A stretch of DNA of 64,000 nt from DATKYQ01 sp964640665 (GCA_964640665.1 CAZXHT010000002.1:62001-126000); one strand, 5' to 3'. Numbered from the stretch's first letter, positions 1-9,134 are shown. Notes: a model not told the origin generated them from the sequence alone. Numbers and translations are program-made.

Positions 1-1172
1 TGCACCAGGCGCAAATAGGCTACCAGATCGCGGATCTCCCGGCGGTCGAAAAAACGGGTGCCGCCCACGATACGGTAAGGAATGCCGTACAGGCGCAGAG
101 CATCTTCCATCGCGCGGCTCTGGGCGTTGACCCGATAAAAAACCGCCACCCGGTTCAGGTTTTGCCCGTCGGCGTCGGCAGTGTATATCCTGCGAGCCAC
201 CTGTTCGGCCTCGGCGTGCTCGTTGTCCAAGAGCTTGACGTCTACCGGGGCCCCGCTTTCTCCCTCGGTCCACAGTTTCTTGACGTGCCTTCGGCTGTTT
301 GCGGATATTACTTTTGAGGCTGCCTCGAGAATTTCCGGGGTCGAACGGTAGTTTCGTTCGAGCCGGATCACCTTGGCAGTCGGATAATCCCGCTTGAATC
401 CCAGGATGTGCCCGACATCGGCGTCCCGCCACATGTAGATCGATTGGTCGTCATCGCCCACGACGCACAGGTTGGCATCCGCCTTGCACACAAGCCGCAA
501 CAAGCCATACTGCGCGCGGTCGGTATCTTGAAACTCGTCCACCAGCACGTATCGAAAGCGTTCACGGTAGTCGCGCAAGACCTCGGGCTGCTCGGCAAAA
601 AGCCGGTGGGTCTGAAAGATGAGATCGGCGAAGTCGAAGGCATTGGTCGCCTGCAGCCGATCCTGATAACGGGCGTAGAAATTTCTCTCGAGGCGGTCGG
701 GCAGGTCGCTCTGGCCGGGACCCTTCAGGCGATGTTTAGCGGACTCGATCTTTCTGAGCAATCTCTCGGCGCGCCGTCGCTCGGGGTCGAGCCGCAACTC
801 CCGCAGTACGTCGATGCCCAGGCGGCGCGAGTCGTCCTCGTCGTAAATAACGAAATCGCGGCTACGACCAATCAGATCGGCGTGCCGCCTGAGGATTCGC
901 GCACCCAGGGAATGAAAAGTCGATATCCACACACCAGCGTTGCGGCCGGAAAGCCCCTCGACGCGTTCACGCATCTCTCCGGCGGCCTTGTTGGTGAAGG
1001 TGACGGCCAGAATGCGGTGTGGCGCAACGTCCCGCTTCCCGATCAGATGGGCGATACGGTAGGTGATCGCCCTGGTCTTACCGCTTCCCGCACCGGCCAG
1101 GATCAGAAGCGGACCATCACCGTGCAGCACGGCCGCTTTTTGCTCGGGGTTCAGGTCACGGTCGAGATCCAT
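1..1172 (-). CDS. uvrD: UvrD/PcrA-type superfamily 1 DNA helicase, C-terminus beyond the window
   Basis: ATP-driven 3'-5' DNA helicase of nucleotide-excision repair and replication restart. The reading frame is open from ATG at 1172 to the left edge (about 390 residues), so only the N-terminal half is visible. Translation starts MDLDRDLNPEQKAAV (Q motif) and shows Walker A GAGSGKT, the Walker B stretch VDEFQDT, motif III GDDDQSIYMWR and motif IV LERNYRST, all in canonical order and spacing. The usual GDDDQSIYRWRGA reads IYMWRDA here, a mild deviation. It starts 41 bases after the stop of the O-antigen-ligase gene in the same direction, so they may be cotranscribed. UvrD, PcrA and Rep cannot be separated without the C-terminal half. 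Confidence 0.93.
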   Translation of the reverse strand, partial: MDLDRDLNPEQKAAVLHGDGPLLILAGAGSGKTRAITYRIAHLIGKRDVAPHRILAVTFTNKAAGEMRERVEGLSGRNAGVWISTFHSLGARILRRHADLIGRSRDFVIYDEDDSRRLGIDVLRELRLDPERRRAERLLRKIESAKHRLKGPGQSDLPDRLERNFYARYQDRLQATNAFDFADLIFQTHRLFAEQPEVLRDYRERFRYVLVDEFQDTDRAQYGLLRLVCKADANLCVVGDDDQSIYMWRDADVGHILGFKRDYPTAKVIRLERNYRSTPEILEAASKVISANSRRHVKKLWTEGESGAPVDVKLLDNEHAEAEQVARRIYTADADGQNLNRVAVFYRVNAQSRAMEDALRLYGIPYRIVGGTRFFDRREIRDLVAYLRLV

Positions 1173-1213
1173 TTGAAATCCGGGATTTTTTCGCCTACCG
1201 GGTTATGGCTGAA

Positions 1214-3856
1214 TCACGGTTGGTCCGGGCCCTGCCGCTTGACCCATGTATCCAGCATTGCCCCGGTGGTCGCTTTTTGGCGGCCCTCTTCAACAGCCTT
1301 TATTCTCTTGCGCATTTCGTCGGGCCTGAAGCGGGCGGCCATGAGTTCTGTGTAGATTCTCTCGGCGTCGTCCCAGTCGCCCATGCGTTCGTCCATGCGG
1401 GCGACTTTGAGCAAATATCCGGGCCGTCCGGGAACCATGCGGATCGCCATGCGGTAGAACCCCCGTGCCTCGTACAACATCCCCTTGGCTTCGTTGATAC
1501 GGCCCAGCAAAAACTGCAGCCGGGCCTGGTTCTCGTCGTTTGACGGGGCGTATGTTTGCAGCCGGCCGGCGATTCCTTCCGCCTCGTCGAAACGCTCCTC
1601 GGACAACAGCAATTCCACCAGGTTGTAGGCTAGCAGCGAGGACTCAGGCACCTGTTCGAGCCCGTTCCTCCAAACCTTTTCCGCGCGCTGCGGATCTCCC
1701 TGTTTCTTGTACACCCGGCCCTCGATAAAGTATGCCCGATCATGAAGCGGGTTGAGCTCCAGTTCCCGGCGAGCCAATCCGGCGGCCTCTTCATAGCGCC
1801 CGCCGGCGAAGGCTAGATCCGCCAGCAGGTCCATTGCCGCGATGAGTGACGAATCTTTGTCTAGTGCCAGCTGGGACGCCTTTGCCGCGGCGGCGTTTTT
1901 TCCCAAAGCGCGCAGGTTGCGCGCAACTCTCAAGTAAGATTCGCCATCGGTCGGTGTAGCCTGGATTACCTTGTCACTGTCTCCCGTCAGCCGGAGCACC
2001 TCGGTTGTCGTGGCCGTCAGAATGCGCGGGTCCCAGTGTGCGGCCAGGCGATACTCGGTCAGGGCCTGTTCGCCGAACCCGGCCATGAATAGAGCCCGGC
2101 CCAGCAGACGATGGATGACGGCCGAGGTCGGATTGAGGTACATCGCCCGCGACAGCCAGTGCGCCGCTCGTCCGAGATCGCGGCCGGGGCCTTTTTCCAG
2201 GTAGGCCTTGCCGGTGACCAGGGGGGCCAGGAAATCGGACGGGTGATAACGCAGCATCTCACAGGCCGCCTGTCCCAGCGTTCCCGGGCCGCAGGGCTCT
2301 TCGGCCGGGGCATCCCCGGCCTCGAGCAGGTCGGCGCTCCGCGCGGAGATCCCGTGAAAAGCGGCGTAAGGAACGGCAATAGCCGCGATGATTAGCGAGG
2401 CAACAGCCAGCAGTTGAGCCGCCCGGCCGGGAAGCCGCAGGCGCAACTCGCCCTTTCGTGGCTTTCCGGCATGCGAGAATGGGGCCGCCGACAGAATTCC
2501 CAGCACCACGACGAAAGGCAGCGCCACCCCGCCGACCTCGAGGTTGAAATCAACGAGATTCTGCACCGCGACCGTAAAGACCCCGGCCAGGCAACCCGCC
2601 ATGGTGAGAGATTTCCTCGTCCGAGACAGAAACAGGAAAAAGGACAGCGCGAACATGCCGGCGAAGAGCAGGCCGAAAAGCGGGCCCCATTCGACCATGA
2701 CCTGCAATAATTGGTTCTCTGCGTGGGTGAAGGTATTTTCGTAAGACACCGTCTTGTAGTGTGGGTAGATTGTCTCGTAAGCGCCCTTGCCGACACCCAG
2801 CACCGGGTAGTCGGCCATCATCGGCAAGGTTCCGGCCCATGAGCGGATTTTGACTTCCTCCTCGACGGCACTCAGGTCACCCAGTGTCTGGAGCTCCTTG
2901 ACGATGGTGTCGTAGGCCAGGTAGCCGGCCAGGAGAAGCACGCCCACCATGGCCGCCTGCACCGCCGTCGTATGCCTAAGACGCCGCGCCCGGCGGGTGG
3001 CAGCGATGAAAAATAAAAGGATCATGCCCGCCGAGAAAGCCACTATGCCACCCCGGCTGAGGCTCATGAAGACAGCTACTCCCGTGATTATCCCCATGAA
3101 GCCGTATAGCGCCCGATCGTTACGCTCGCGGGCCGACAAGGAGATGCCCAGCGTCACCGGGGCGCACAACCCCAAAAAGCCGGCCAGGTGATTGGAATTG
3201 ACGAAGGTCGAGAAGAAAAAAGAGCCCGCCGGGATCGGATAAACTCCCCAGATTGCCTTGGCCACGAACAGCTTGGAGAAAAACCCCACCAGCGCGACAG
3301 CGAAGCCGCTCCAGGCGACCGCTTTCAACAGCCGTCGGGCGCGGTGGCGATCATTGAAATAATTGACCACCACCACGAAAACCAGGGCATAGGCCAGGTA
3401 ACGCACTAATTCTCCCGCACTGGCCGGGGAATCGAGACTGAGCGAGTGGAGTCCTCCCGATCCCCAGAGACCCGTGCCGTCGAGGACGAAGTCATAAAGC
3501 TCTGCCGCCCCGGGATTCAACAGCCGCACGAGAAAGGCAGGCAGCGGCACGAACTGCAGCAGTGTCACGAAGAAGGCGGCGAGCAAGGCCAGGCCCATGG
3601 GAAACAGAAGAAAAGACCTCTGGTTACGTCGTCTGCGCAGGGAAAGGGCTGCGAAAGCTACCAGGCACAGCCCCAACATGATGGCAGAAGACCATAGGTG
3701 CGCCGTGCCGATGGCCATGGGGGTGAAAAACAGGAGCACGAACACCGGCAGTTCAACGATCCAGCTCGATCGGTGAGGCGCGTGAGGCCGGTCGGCCCGA
3801 TCTTCCAAGCTAGCCGATTCCGACTCGAGGTTTTTCGTGCGCCGCTTGTAGGGCAT
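1214..3856 (-). CDS. O-antigen ligase (Wzy_C) family membrane protein with C-terminal TPR repeats
   Basis: An 880-residue inner-membrane protein. Residues ~35–510 are polytopic (about a dozen hydrophobic segments) and contain the O-antigen ligase/polymerase core, including the HAENQLLQVMVEWGPLFGLL region typical of Wzy_C. Residues ~540–870 are soluble and made of TPR-like helix pairs (ARNLRALGKNAAAAKASQLA, AYFIEGRVYKKQGDPQRAEK). Proteins of this build ligate or polymerise surface glycans. The start at 3856 (MPYKRRTKN) is chosen because GGAGA lies 4 bases upstream; an upstream in-frame ATG at 3928 lacks a ribosome site. No glycan-synthesis cluster adjoins it apart from the deacetylase/glycosyltransferase pair 5 kb away, so the substrate is unknown. 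Confidence 0.85.
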   Translation of the reverse strand: MPYKRRTKNLESESASLEDRADRPHAPHRSSWIVELPVFVLLFFTPMAIGTAHLWSSAIMLGLCLVAFAALSLRRRRNQRSFLLFPMGLALLAAFFVTLLQFVPLPAFLVRLLNPGAAELYDFVLDGTGLWGSGGLHSLSLDSPASAGELVRYLAYALVFVVVVNYFNDRHRARRLLKAVAWSGFAVALVGFFSKLFVAKAIWGVYPIPAGSFFFSTFVNSNHLAGFLGLCAPVTLGISLSARERNDRALYGFMGIITGVAVFMSLSRGGIVAFSAGMILLFFIAATRRARRLRHTTAVQAAMVGVLLLAGYLAYDTIVKELQTLGDLSAVEEEVKIRSWAGTLPMMADYPVLGVGKGAYETIYPHYKTVSYENTFTHAENQLLQVMVEWGPLFGLLFAGMFALSFFLFLSRTRKSLTMAGCLAGVFTVAVQNLVDFNLEVGGVALPFVVVLGILSAAPFSHAGKPRKGELRLRLPGRAAQLLAVASLIIAAIAVPYAAFHGISARSADLLEAGDAPAEEPCGPGTLGQAACEMLRYHPSDFLAPLVTGKAYLEKGPGRDLGRAAHWLSRAMYLNPTSAVIHRLLGRALFMAGFGEQALTEYRLAAHWDPRILTATTTEVLRLTGDSDKVIQATPTDGESYLRVARNLRALGKNAAAAKASQLALDKDSSLIAAMDLLADLAFAGGRYEEAAGLARRELELNPLHDRAYFIEGRVYKKQGDPQRAEKVWRNGLEQVPESSLLAYNLVELLLSEERFDEAEGIAGRLQTYAPSNDENQARLQFLLGRINEAKGMLYEARGFYRMAIRMVPGRPGYLLKVARMDERMGDWDDAERIYTELMAARFRPDEMRKRIKAVEEGRQKATTGAMLDTWVKRQGPDQP

Positions 3857-4002
3857 TGTCTCTCCAGGAAGGTTGACATAGCAGGAAAAGAGGAGATTTG
3901 CACGGATTTTTCTTGTATCCAATTTCAACGAAAAATAGTATTCTGTAAACTGTAGGAAAAATTGTTATAACTTATCGCCCTTTTCTTCCCGGGGGAGATG
4001 TG

Positions 4003-5505
4003 ATGAAAAAAGTCTCTTTTTTGTTTGTAGCCTGCATGCTGGCCGTAGGGTGTGGTGGAACTGATGGAGGAGGCGCATGCACAAACACGATACCCTGCCC
4101 GGAAGGATTCGCCTGCGACGCCTCCGGCGCCTGTGTAGAGGCAGCACCGTTTATCGTGGCCACAGAAGAACTCGACGCGGCCACAGTGGGTGTTGCCTAT
4201 CAGTTTACCGTCACTGCCAGCGGGGGTATTCCTGCTTATTCGTCCTGGGCGATCGAAACAACACAGGTATGGCTGACTATCGATCCCGATTCAGGCACCC
4301 TCGGCGGAACGCCGGATAAGTCTTCGTTCGGCACCGAGGTCACGGTTTCCGTCCGCGACTCTTCCTTTGGCGATGGAGCGAGCGCCTCGAAAAGCTTTCT
4401 GCTCAAGGTGACCGACTGTGAACAAGAAGGCCAACAGACCAGTTGCTACCGTGACGAGGGCGGCATTTGCAAGATCGGTGTCCAGACCTGTCACGAGAAA
4501 ACATGGACCGGCTGCACGGACCTGGATGTGTCAACAAGCGCTCAACATTGCGGCCCGGGATGTGCAACCTGCGATCCCGTAAAGGCCGATCGCTGCAACG
4601 GCGTGTGCGCCTGCGGAACCGAGCTTCCCTGTACGGAATCCGATTCTTGTTGTACGGGCGCGTGTGTCAATACGCTGAGCAGTAACGTCAACTGCGGATC
4701 TTGCGGGCAGGATTGCAATTTGCTCATCCAAAACGCGGCCGGCTCCCATTGCGACGCGGGTAAGTGCGATTTCACGTCTTGCCTGTCGGGATTTCTCGAT
4801 TGCAACGCTGATCGTAGCGATGGTTGCGAGACGGCCATCGACAGCGCTCATTGTGGTACCTGCGAGAGGGATTGTACGAGCAATGTGCAAAACGCCGATG
4901 GTGTGATCTGCGATTCCGGCGGTGGTAGCGGTTACCACTGCGAGTATTCCGCCTGCAGCGAGCCCTATGGAGATTGCGACGGCAACCGCCAGAACGGCTG
5001 CGAGATCGATCTGTCCGATCCGCTGCACTGCGGAGCATGCAACTCGAACTGCCCGGCCGGCGGCAACAACACGGCCTGCGTCTATATCGACGGGGTCGGC
5101 TTCAGCTGCGGTTGCCTGGCGGCCGGCGATTGCGAATCCGATCCCGCCCAGCAATGCTGCGACAACCGCTGCTACGAGTTTGCAGATGTCGCCCACTGTG
5201 GCAATTGCATAACCGACTGTACAAACAGTCCCATCGGTCCCATATGCGCTGACCCGGACAATGCCTCCTGCGGCTGTTTTTATCGCACGGATTGCGGTGG
5301 CCATGATCTTTGTTGCAATCACGTCTGCACGCCGGTCGATGATTTCCACTGCGGCGACTGCGCTATCGTCTGCGAAGCCGTCTACGGCGGCCCGCTCTGC
5401 GATATAGACAGTGAGTCCTGCTACTGCACGGACAATACCGAATGTGCGGGTTATGGCTCCGAGAGTTGTGTAGGCTCGGGCACGGCGGCACGCTGTGCAG
5501 ACTAG
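4003..5505 (+). CDS. Cysteine-rich lipoprotein with Ig-like domain and DGCE/HCGxC repeats
   Basis: A secreted 500-residue lipoprotein. The signal peptide ends in a lipobox (LAVGC), followed by a Gly/Thr-rich spacer and a cysteine-rich segment (CTNTIPCPEGFACDASGAC). Residues ~47–130 resemble a bacterial putative Ig (He_PIG) domain, with the typical VGVAYQFTVTASGG…G.L.GTP pattern. The rest is a run of short Cys-rich units (DCNADRSDGCE…HCGTCERDC; DCDGNRQNGCE…HCGACNSNC) that probably form many disulphides. Such repeats are known mainly from myxobacteria and relatives. GTG at 4000 or ATG at 4003 could start it; ATG 4003 is preferred because GGGGGAG ends 5 bases before it. Function unknown; probably a surface or adhesion protein. 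Confidence 0.85.
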   Translation: MKKVSFLFVACMLAVGCGGTDGGGACTNTIPCPEGFACDASGACVEAAPFIVATEELDAATVGVAYQFTVTASGGIPAYSSWAIETTQVWLTIDPDSGTLGGTPDKSSFGTEVTVSVRDSSFGDGASASKSFLLKVTDCEQEGQQTSCYRDEGGICKIGVQTCHEKTWTGCTDLDVSTSAQHCGPGCATCDPVKADRCNGVCACGTELPCTESDSCCTGACVNTLSSNVNCGSCGQDCNLLIQNAAGSHCDAGKCDFTSCLSGFLDCNADRSDGCETAIDSAHCGTCERDCTSNVQNADGVICDSGGGSGYHCEYSACSEPYGDCDGNRQNGCEIDLSDPLHCGACNSNCPAGGNNTACVYIDGVGFSCGCLAAGDCESDPAQQCCDNRCYEFADVAHCGNCITDCTNSPIGPICADPDNASCGCFYRTDCGGHDLCCNHVCTPVDDFHCGDCAIVCEAVYGGPLCDIDSESCYCTDNTECAGYGSESCVGSGTAARCAD

Positions 5506-5861
5506 CGCATCGTGATGACGCTGAGGATCTTGCTATTGTTTGCGTTGATCTTGATGGTGTAGTCACATCCCCGGACATCGCCCTGATCTTTTTCGAAGAC
5601 CACGGTGTAAACGTTGTCACAGAAGGAAACGGACATGTTACGGTTCTCGTAGGTCATGCCCTTGTCGCGAAGCGCGAGTTCCGCAAGGTAGATGGCGATG
5701 GAGGTCGAGTAAATAGGCTCGCCGCTGGTGGCGGCAGCGACCCTGGTTTGCGTTTCCGGCGTTACATGGACCTTACTATCGCCGGCGGCACAACCGGCGG
5801 TCAAACCCGCCAGCCCAAGCGCAAACAAAAGGCAAGAAATTTTCTTTCCCCGATTTTCCAT
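5502..5861 (-). CDS. Small lipoprotein of unknown function
   Basis: A 119-residue protein with a signal peptide and lipobox (GLTAGC), so it is probably anchored in the envelope. The mature part has two cysteines (SFCDNVY and RGCDYT) that could pair, and a C-terminal beta-rich stretch (YTVVFEK…YTIKINANNSKILSV) faintly like a PepSY unit; this is a guess. AGAGAGG precedes the ATG. Its stop codon and that of the convergent Cys-rich lipoprotein share the palindrome CTAG at 5502–5505, so the two coding regions overlap by four bases tail to tail. I do not recognise the family. Confidence 0.72.
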   Translation of the reverse strand: MENRGKKISCLLFALGLAGLTAGCAAGDSKVHVTPETQTRVAAATSGEPIYSTSIAIYLAELALRDKGMTYENRNMSVSFCDNVYTVVFEKDQGDVRGCDYTIKINANNSKILSVITMR

Positions 5862-5947
5862 CGCCTCTCTCGAAAAGTCCTATAAAGCTACCACGCAACT
5901 GAGTACCGTGGCAACAAATTGAGCACTTACATTAGACATTTGGTCGC

Positions 5948-6931
5948 TCAGTCCTTCACCGACAGGATCGTCTGTCGCAGGTTGTAGCGCGGGCGGAATC
6001 CGAGGACGTCGCGAGCCAGTTTGCCGTCCACCATGCACTGGTACTGCAGGTGCGTAACCTCCCCAGGGGGGAAGCCGGACAGGCCGAGTCTCCAGAGCCT
6101 TTTCAAAAGAGGCCGGGCGACGACATGCGGCAGGGGAAGGGGCTTTTTTCCCAATTCTTTGAGAATGGAGGAGAGGGGGACCTCACCTGGTCCGACCACG
6201 TTGAAAATTCCGCTGATGCCCGGTTCGAGGCTGAGCATGATGGCCTGGATCAGGTCGTCCTCGTGGAGCATCTGAAGCATGGGATCGAAACCCAGTAAAG
6301 TGGGTGGCTTCGCCAGTCGCAGGTAGTTGGTAGGGGCATTGCGCACACTAGGCCCGATAACGTGAACAGGGCGCAGGATGACAGTCTCAATATCCGGGTA
6401 CTTCCAGAAGAAACTCTGGGCGTACATATCCCACTCGATCAAGGCTTGCATCTCTGGGTAGTCGGCCACGCCGGCCAGCGGGGTGTCTTCGGGCAGGAAA
6501 TTCGAATTGGCCGGGTCCGGCCCGTAGACCGATGCGGTCGAGATCAACACGACCTTGGGAATGCCGTAGCGCTGACAATAATCCAAAAGCTTGACCGTGC
6601 CGCGGACGTTCATCTCCCGATATATAGGCTCACCTGGCTGCGGACGATGCAACAGGCCCAGGTGAATCAGTGCCCGAATTTCCTTGCGGCGAAAAATATT
6701 CTCTGCCCTGCGGCGCCGGGCATCAACCTGGTAGTGGGTAACGTCCTTGGGCTTGCCCTCGAATGGTCTCTTATCGATGCCGATTATCGGGTATTCCGTG
6801 TGCAGCCTGCGCGTCAACAGGCGGCCGAGGTTGCCCGATATACCGGCGATGACAACCGACTCGGATGCCTTTTTGCGCCGCGGGCCCGATTGCCCGGAAG
6901 AGGTGATCTTTTTTCTTTTACCAGAAGACAT
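5948..6931 (-). CDS. NAD-dependent epimerase/dehydratase-like (extended SDR) protein
   Basis: A 327-residue extended short-chain dehydrogenase/reductase. After a basic tail, the Rossmann motif GISGNLG (residues ~30–36) binds the dinucleotide. The beta-4 motif LISTASVYGPDP is present, as is the conserved LRPVHVIGPS stretch. The catalytic YxxxK is not intact: the expected place reads DYPEMQ, with Gln where Lys should be, so it may bind nucleotide without normal redox chemistry or use another substrate. It overlaps the upstream acyltransferase gene by 14 bases, so translation is probably coupled. The substrate cannot be told; nucleotide sugars or sterol/lipid-like compounds are the usual ones. 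Confidence 0.82.
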   Translation of the reverse strand: MSSGKRKKITSSGQSGPRRKKASESVVIAGISGNLGRLLTRRLHTEYPIIGIDKRPFEGKPKDVTHYQVDARRRRAENIFRRKEIRALIHLGLLHRPQPGEPIYREMNVRGTVKLLDYCQRYGIPKVVLISTASVYGPDPANSNFLPEDTPLAGVADYPEMQALIEWDMYAQSFFWKYPDIETVILRPVHVIGPSVRNAPTNYLRLAKPPTLLGFDPMLQMLHEDDLIQAIMLSLEPGISGIFNVVGPGEVPLSSILKELGKKPLPLPHVVARPLLKRLWRLGLSGFPPGEVTHLQYQCMVDGKLARDVLGFRPRYNLRQTILSVKD

Positions 6932-7778
6932 TTTTACGAGCCTTCAGACCGTCTCGGAGCATTCGCTGGATCGTGCGGCGAACCCTCTGTACCTTTGGGT
7001 CGAGTACCTCGTCCTCGTCGTCGGGATCGCCCGAAAAGTGCATCGGCTTGCCGAAGTAGATATGATACTTGACAGGCAGCGGCAATAGGCCCAGCGGTCC
7101 CAGCCAGGGAAAAGTCGGCGTCACCGGAAAGGCCGGAAACCCCAACAGGCGAGCAACGGGCTTGAAGTCCAGAAGCGAGGGGATTTGCTCCTCTGCCCCG
7201 ACCACCGCTACGGGCACGATCGGAGTGTCGGTCATCAGGGCCAGGCGCATGAAACCCGGCCCGAATTGCTGCAACTGGTAGCGCTTGGCGAACGTCTTGG
7301 ATATTCCGCGCATCCCCTCCGGAAAGGCCAGGATGGCTTCATCGCGCCGCAGAAGCCGCAAGCAGTTGTCGCGGGTGCCCACTATTTGCCCGGTGCGCGG
7401 GAAGAAGAAGCTGACCAGCGGCAGCGTGGGTACCCAGGTTTCCACCATCGAACGCACCATTCGGGGAGGATCCGCCTCGATGAACATCGACAGCACAATC
7501 ATCATCCCGTCGATGGGTATTTGTCCCGAGTGATTGGAAATCAGCAGTACCCTCCCGCGGGGAACGTTTGCCAAACCGGTTGTCTGCACCCGGAAGTAAT
7601 TGCGGTAGATCGAGACTACAATTGGCAGGGCGTACTTGATGTAGTCAGGGTCGAATCCCCAGGGATCGACACCGTACTCATTGAGGCGGATGTCCAAGCG
7701 TTCGATGCGCTCGATGATGTCAGGATCGATAAGATCGTCGATTTTTACCCGCAGTTTTTCAAGCAGACCCGCCAACAT
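6918..7778 (-). CDS. Lysophospholipid acyltransferase family protein (PlsC-like)
   Basis: A 286-residue glycerolipid acyltransferase-like protein that would transfer fatty acyl groups at the inner membrane. The acyltransferase block I reads NHSGQIPID, i.e. H83-x6-D90 instead of the classic Hx4D; the same NHSGx(x)PxD form occurs in a recognised subset of bacterial PlsC-like proteins. Block III FPEG (~157) and a proline-rich block (PIVPVAVVGAEEQ) are present. Start 7778 lies 22 bases after the PilZ stop; an upstream in-frame start at 7871 would overlap the PilZ gene by 71 bases and adds residues that do not look like the family. It is the middle gene of a PilZ–PlsC–SDR operon. Confidence 0.83.
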   Translation of the reverse strand: MLAGLLEKLRVKIDDLIDPDIIERIERLDIRLNEYGVDPWGFDPDYIKYALPIVVSIYRNYFRVQTTGLANVPRGRVLLISNHSGQIPIDGMMIVLSMFIEADPPRMVRSMVETWVPTLPLVSFFFPRTGQIVGTRDNCLRLLRRDEAILAFPEGMRGISKTFAKRYQLQQFGPGFMRLALMTDTPIVPVAVVGAEEQIPSLLDFKPVARLLGFPAFPVTPTFPWLGPLGLLPLPVKYHIYFGKPMHFSGDPDDEDEVLDPKVQRVRRTIQRMLRDGLKARKNVFW

Positions 7779-7800
7779 CCCTAACCCGCGGCTCGATGTG

Positions 7801-8115
7801 TCAATCTGGATATTCGTTGCAATAGACCGCCCTGAGCAGACGCGGACGGGGTGGGCTGAAGTTGACGGCAAAACCCTTGAATCGGCCGGGGTTGTGACGC
7901 ACGACCATTACCTGCAAGTCGTAGTCCAGAAGCGGAGGCTCAGAGAACTCGATAGCCAACCGAGTTCCAACGGGAGGCGGGGACGAATGCTGGAAGAAAG
8001 CGCCGCCCATCGAAACGTCCTTGAGCATGCAAACGCCGTTGCGGCGCGGGAGAGTCTTGCACAAGATGGGTTGCACCGGAAAGCGGGAGAACTCACGCCG
8101 TTCTGATCCACTCAT
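7801..8115 (-). CDS. PilZ-domain c-di-GMP-binding protein
   Basis: A 104-residue single-domain PilZ protein. It has the N-terminal RxxxR loop (ERREFSR), the D/NxSxxG motif (LKDVSMGGAF) and the closing GFAVNF strand, so the c-di-GMP site looks complete. ATG 8115 is chosen because GGGAGGA lies 9 bases upstream; an in-frame start at 8163 has none. It is first in a same-strand cluster with an acyltransferase and an SDR protein, which suggests that c-di-GMP may affect a lipid-modifying step (inference). A strong promoter and palindrome precede it. Confidence 0.87.
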   Translation of the reverse strand: MSGSERREFSRFPVQPILCKTLPRRNGVCMLKDVSMGGAFFQHSSPPPVGTRLAIEFSEPPLLDYDLQVMVVRHNPGRFKGFAVNFSPPRPRLLRAVYCNEYPD

Positions 8116-8139
8116 GGCAAAATCCTCCCTCTCTTGACC

Positions 8140-8180
8140 ACCTTGTACGACAAGGTACCCCAAACAACTACATTTGTCAA
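8140..8180 (-). promoter_or_regulatory. Promoter with overlapping palindrome upstream of the PilZ operon
   Basis: On the minus strand a perfect -35 box TTGACA (8180–8175) is followed after 17 bases by a weak -10 TACCTT (8157–8152). A perfect inverted repeat ACCTTGT-acg-ACAAGGT (8140–8156) covers the -10 box. It lacks a following T-run on either strand, so an operator is likelier than a terminator for the deacetylase gene. No regulator gene is adjacent. Confidence 0.45.
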
Positions 8181-8219
8181 CTTATAGTGTTACACAATGC
8201 ATAGTTATTAACCGATTGC

Positions 8220-9125
8220 TCATCCAAACATGTTTGCTGCATCGGCCATTGTCGTGGCCTTGTGAGTCGAAAGCATCCGCTCGCAGAAGTTCCGTATTGC
8301 CTCGGCCTTGCGTTGCCAGGCGATAGACAGATCCGGCTGAACGGCCAGGGCGGGATCGAGACCGTCCGCCTGGACGTCCAAGAGATCCATCGCGTGCAAC
8401 TCCAGGCATACAAACCCCTTGCGGGATGCTAGCGCGGCCAGCCAGGCCGCCCGGGGGGGACCCGCCAGGGCCAATAAACTGCCCGTGAGCGGCAGACCCA
8501 GAATCGTACTGATGGGAAGCTCAATCAACCCGCCCGTTCCTCGGCGCCAGGGAATGGAGAGATCGGGCCGATAAGGGCCGTGCGGACCGAGCGTCTCGCG
8601 GGGATCGGCTAAAAACGCCCCGCTATTTCTACCCCGTAGCTTCAGCCAGCCATAGACCGCCGCCTTGACTCCCTGGTAGGCGGGCGAGGGCAAGATCGAG
8701 CTGTCGTACACCGCACCGGCCCTGTCCACGGCCGGCAACACCCCGGCGCCCAGCGAATAGCCGGGCGCCCGGAAGCCGCACGGCCTGCTGCCGGTGACGC
8801 GCTCGATGTCCGCAGCGCCTTTCTCAACCTCAAGCGTGATGCGCTCGCCGCCGAGCCTGGAAAGATCGTAAGGATGTGAATGAGTGTGATTGGAAATCTC
8901 GTGCCCGCCCGCGCTAGCCTGTGCGATTGCCGCGGCGACGCCCGTGTCGGACAACGTCTCGCCGACCACGAACAGACTGCCGGGGATCCCGAGATCGCCG
9001 GCCAAATCGAGAAAACGCGAAATAGAGCTTTCCAGGCCGTCGCAGGTGCGTTCTCCCTGGCCGAGCCCGTATAGGCTGCGGTAGCACCAGACGGGATCCA
9101 GATCGATGGTCAGAGCGAAAAACAT
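8220..9125 (-). CDS. Polysaccharide deacetylase (NodB-like) family protein
   Basis: A 301-residue NodB-homology (carbohydrate esterase 4) protein without a signal peptide. It starts MFFALTIDLDP (motif 1, with the DxD-like DLD), then carries the metal motif SNHTHSHPYD (motif 2, H..H) and FRAPGYSLG (motif 3, catalytic Arg). These support a metal-dependent de-N-acetylase of sugars. It begins 9 bases after the stop of the GT2 glycosyltransferase, so both form an operon, probably making or modifying a lipid-linked or surface glycan in the cytoplasm. Confidence 0.85.
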   Translation of the reverse strand: MFFALTIDLDPVWCYRSLYGLGQGERTCDGLESSISRFLDLAGDLGIPGSLFVVGETLSDTGVAAAIAQASAGGHEISNHTHSHPYDLSRLGGERITLEVEKGAADIERVTGSRPCGFRAPGYSLGAGVLPAVDRAGAVYDSSILPSPAYQGVKAAVYGWLKLRGRNSGAFLADPRETLGPHGPYRPDLSIPWRRGTGGLIELPISTILGLPLTGSLLALAGPPRAAWLAALASRKGFVCLELHAMDLLDVQADGLDPALAVQPDLSIAWQRKAEAIRNFCERMLSTHKATTMADAANMFG

Positions 9126-9134
9126 GGTGTCGAC

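Noticed and set aside
408..1355. 315-codon plus-strand frame opposite the helicase gene
   Set aside because: It is the antisense shadow of UvrD/PcrA, whose motifs are unmistakable on the minus strand; long antisense frames are common in GC-rich DNA.
4531..5349. 272-codon minus-strand frame inside the Cys-rich lipoprotein gene
   Set aside because: Ala/Ile/Val-rich low-complexity translation produced by the complement of the repeats; no ribosome site, no domain.
7779..7871. Longer start of the PlsC-like protein
   Set aside because: It would overlap the PilZ gene by 71 bases and adds non-family residues; ATG 7778 gives normal operon spacing.
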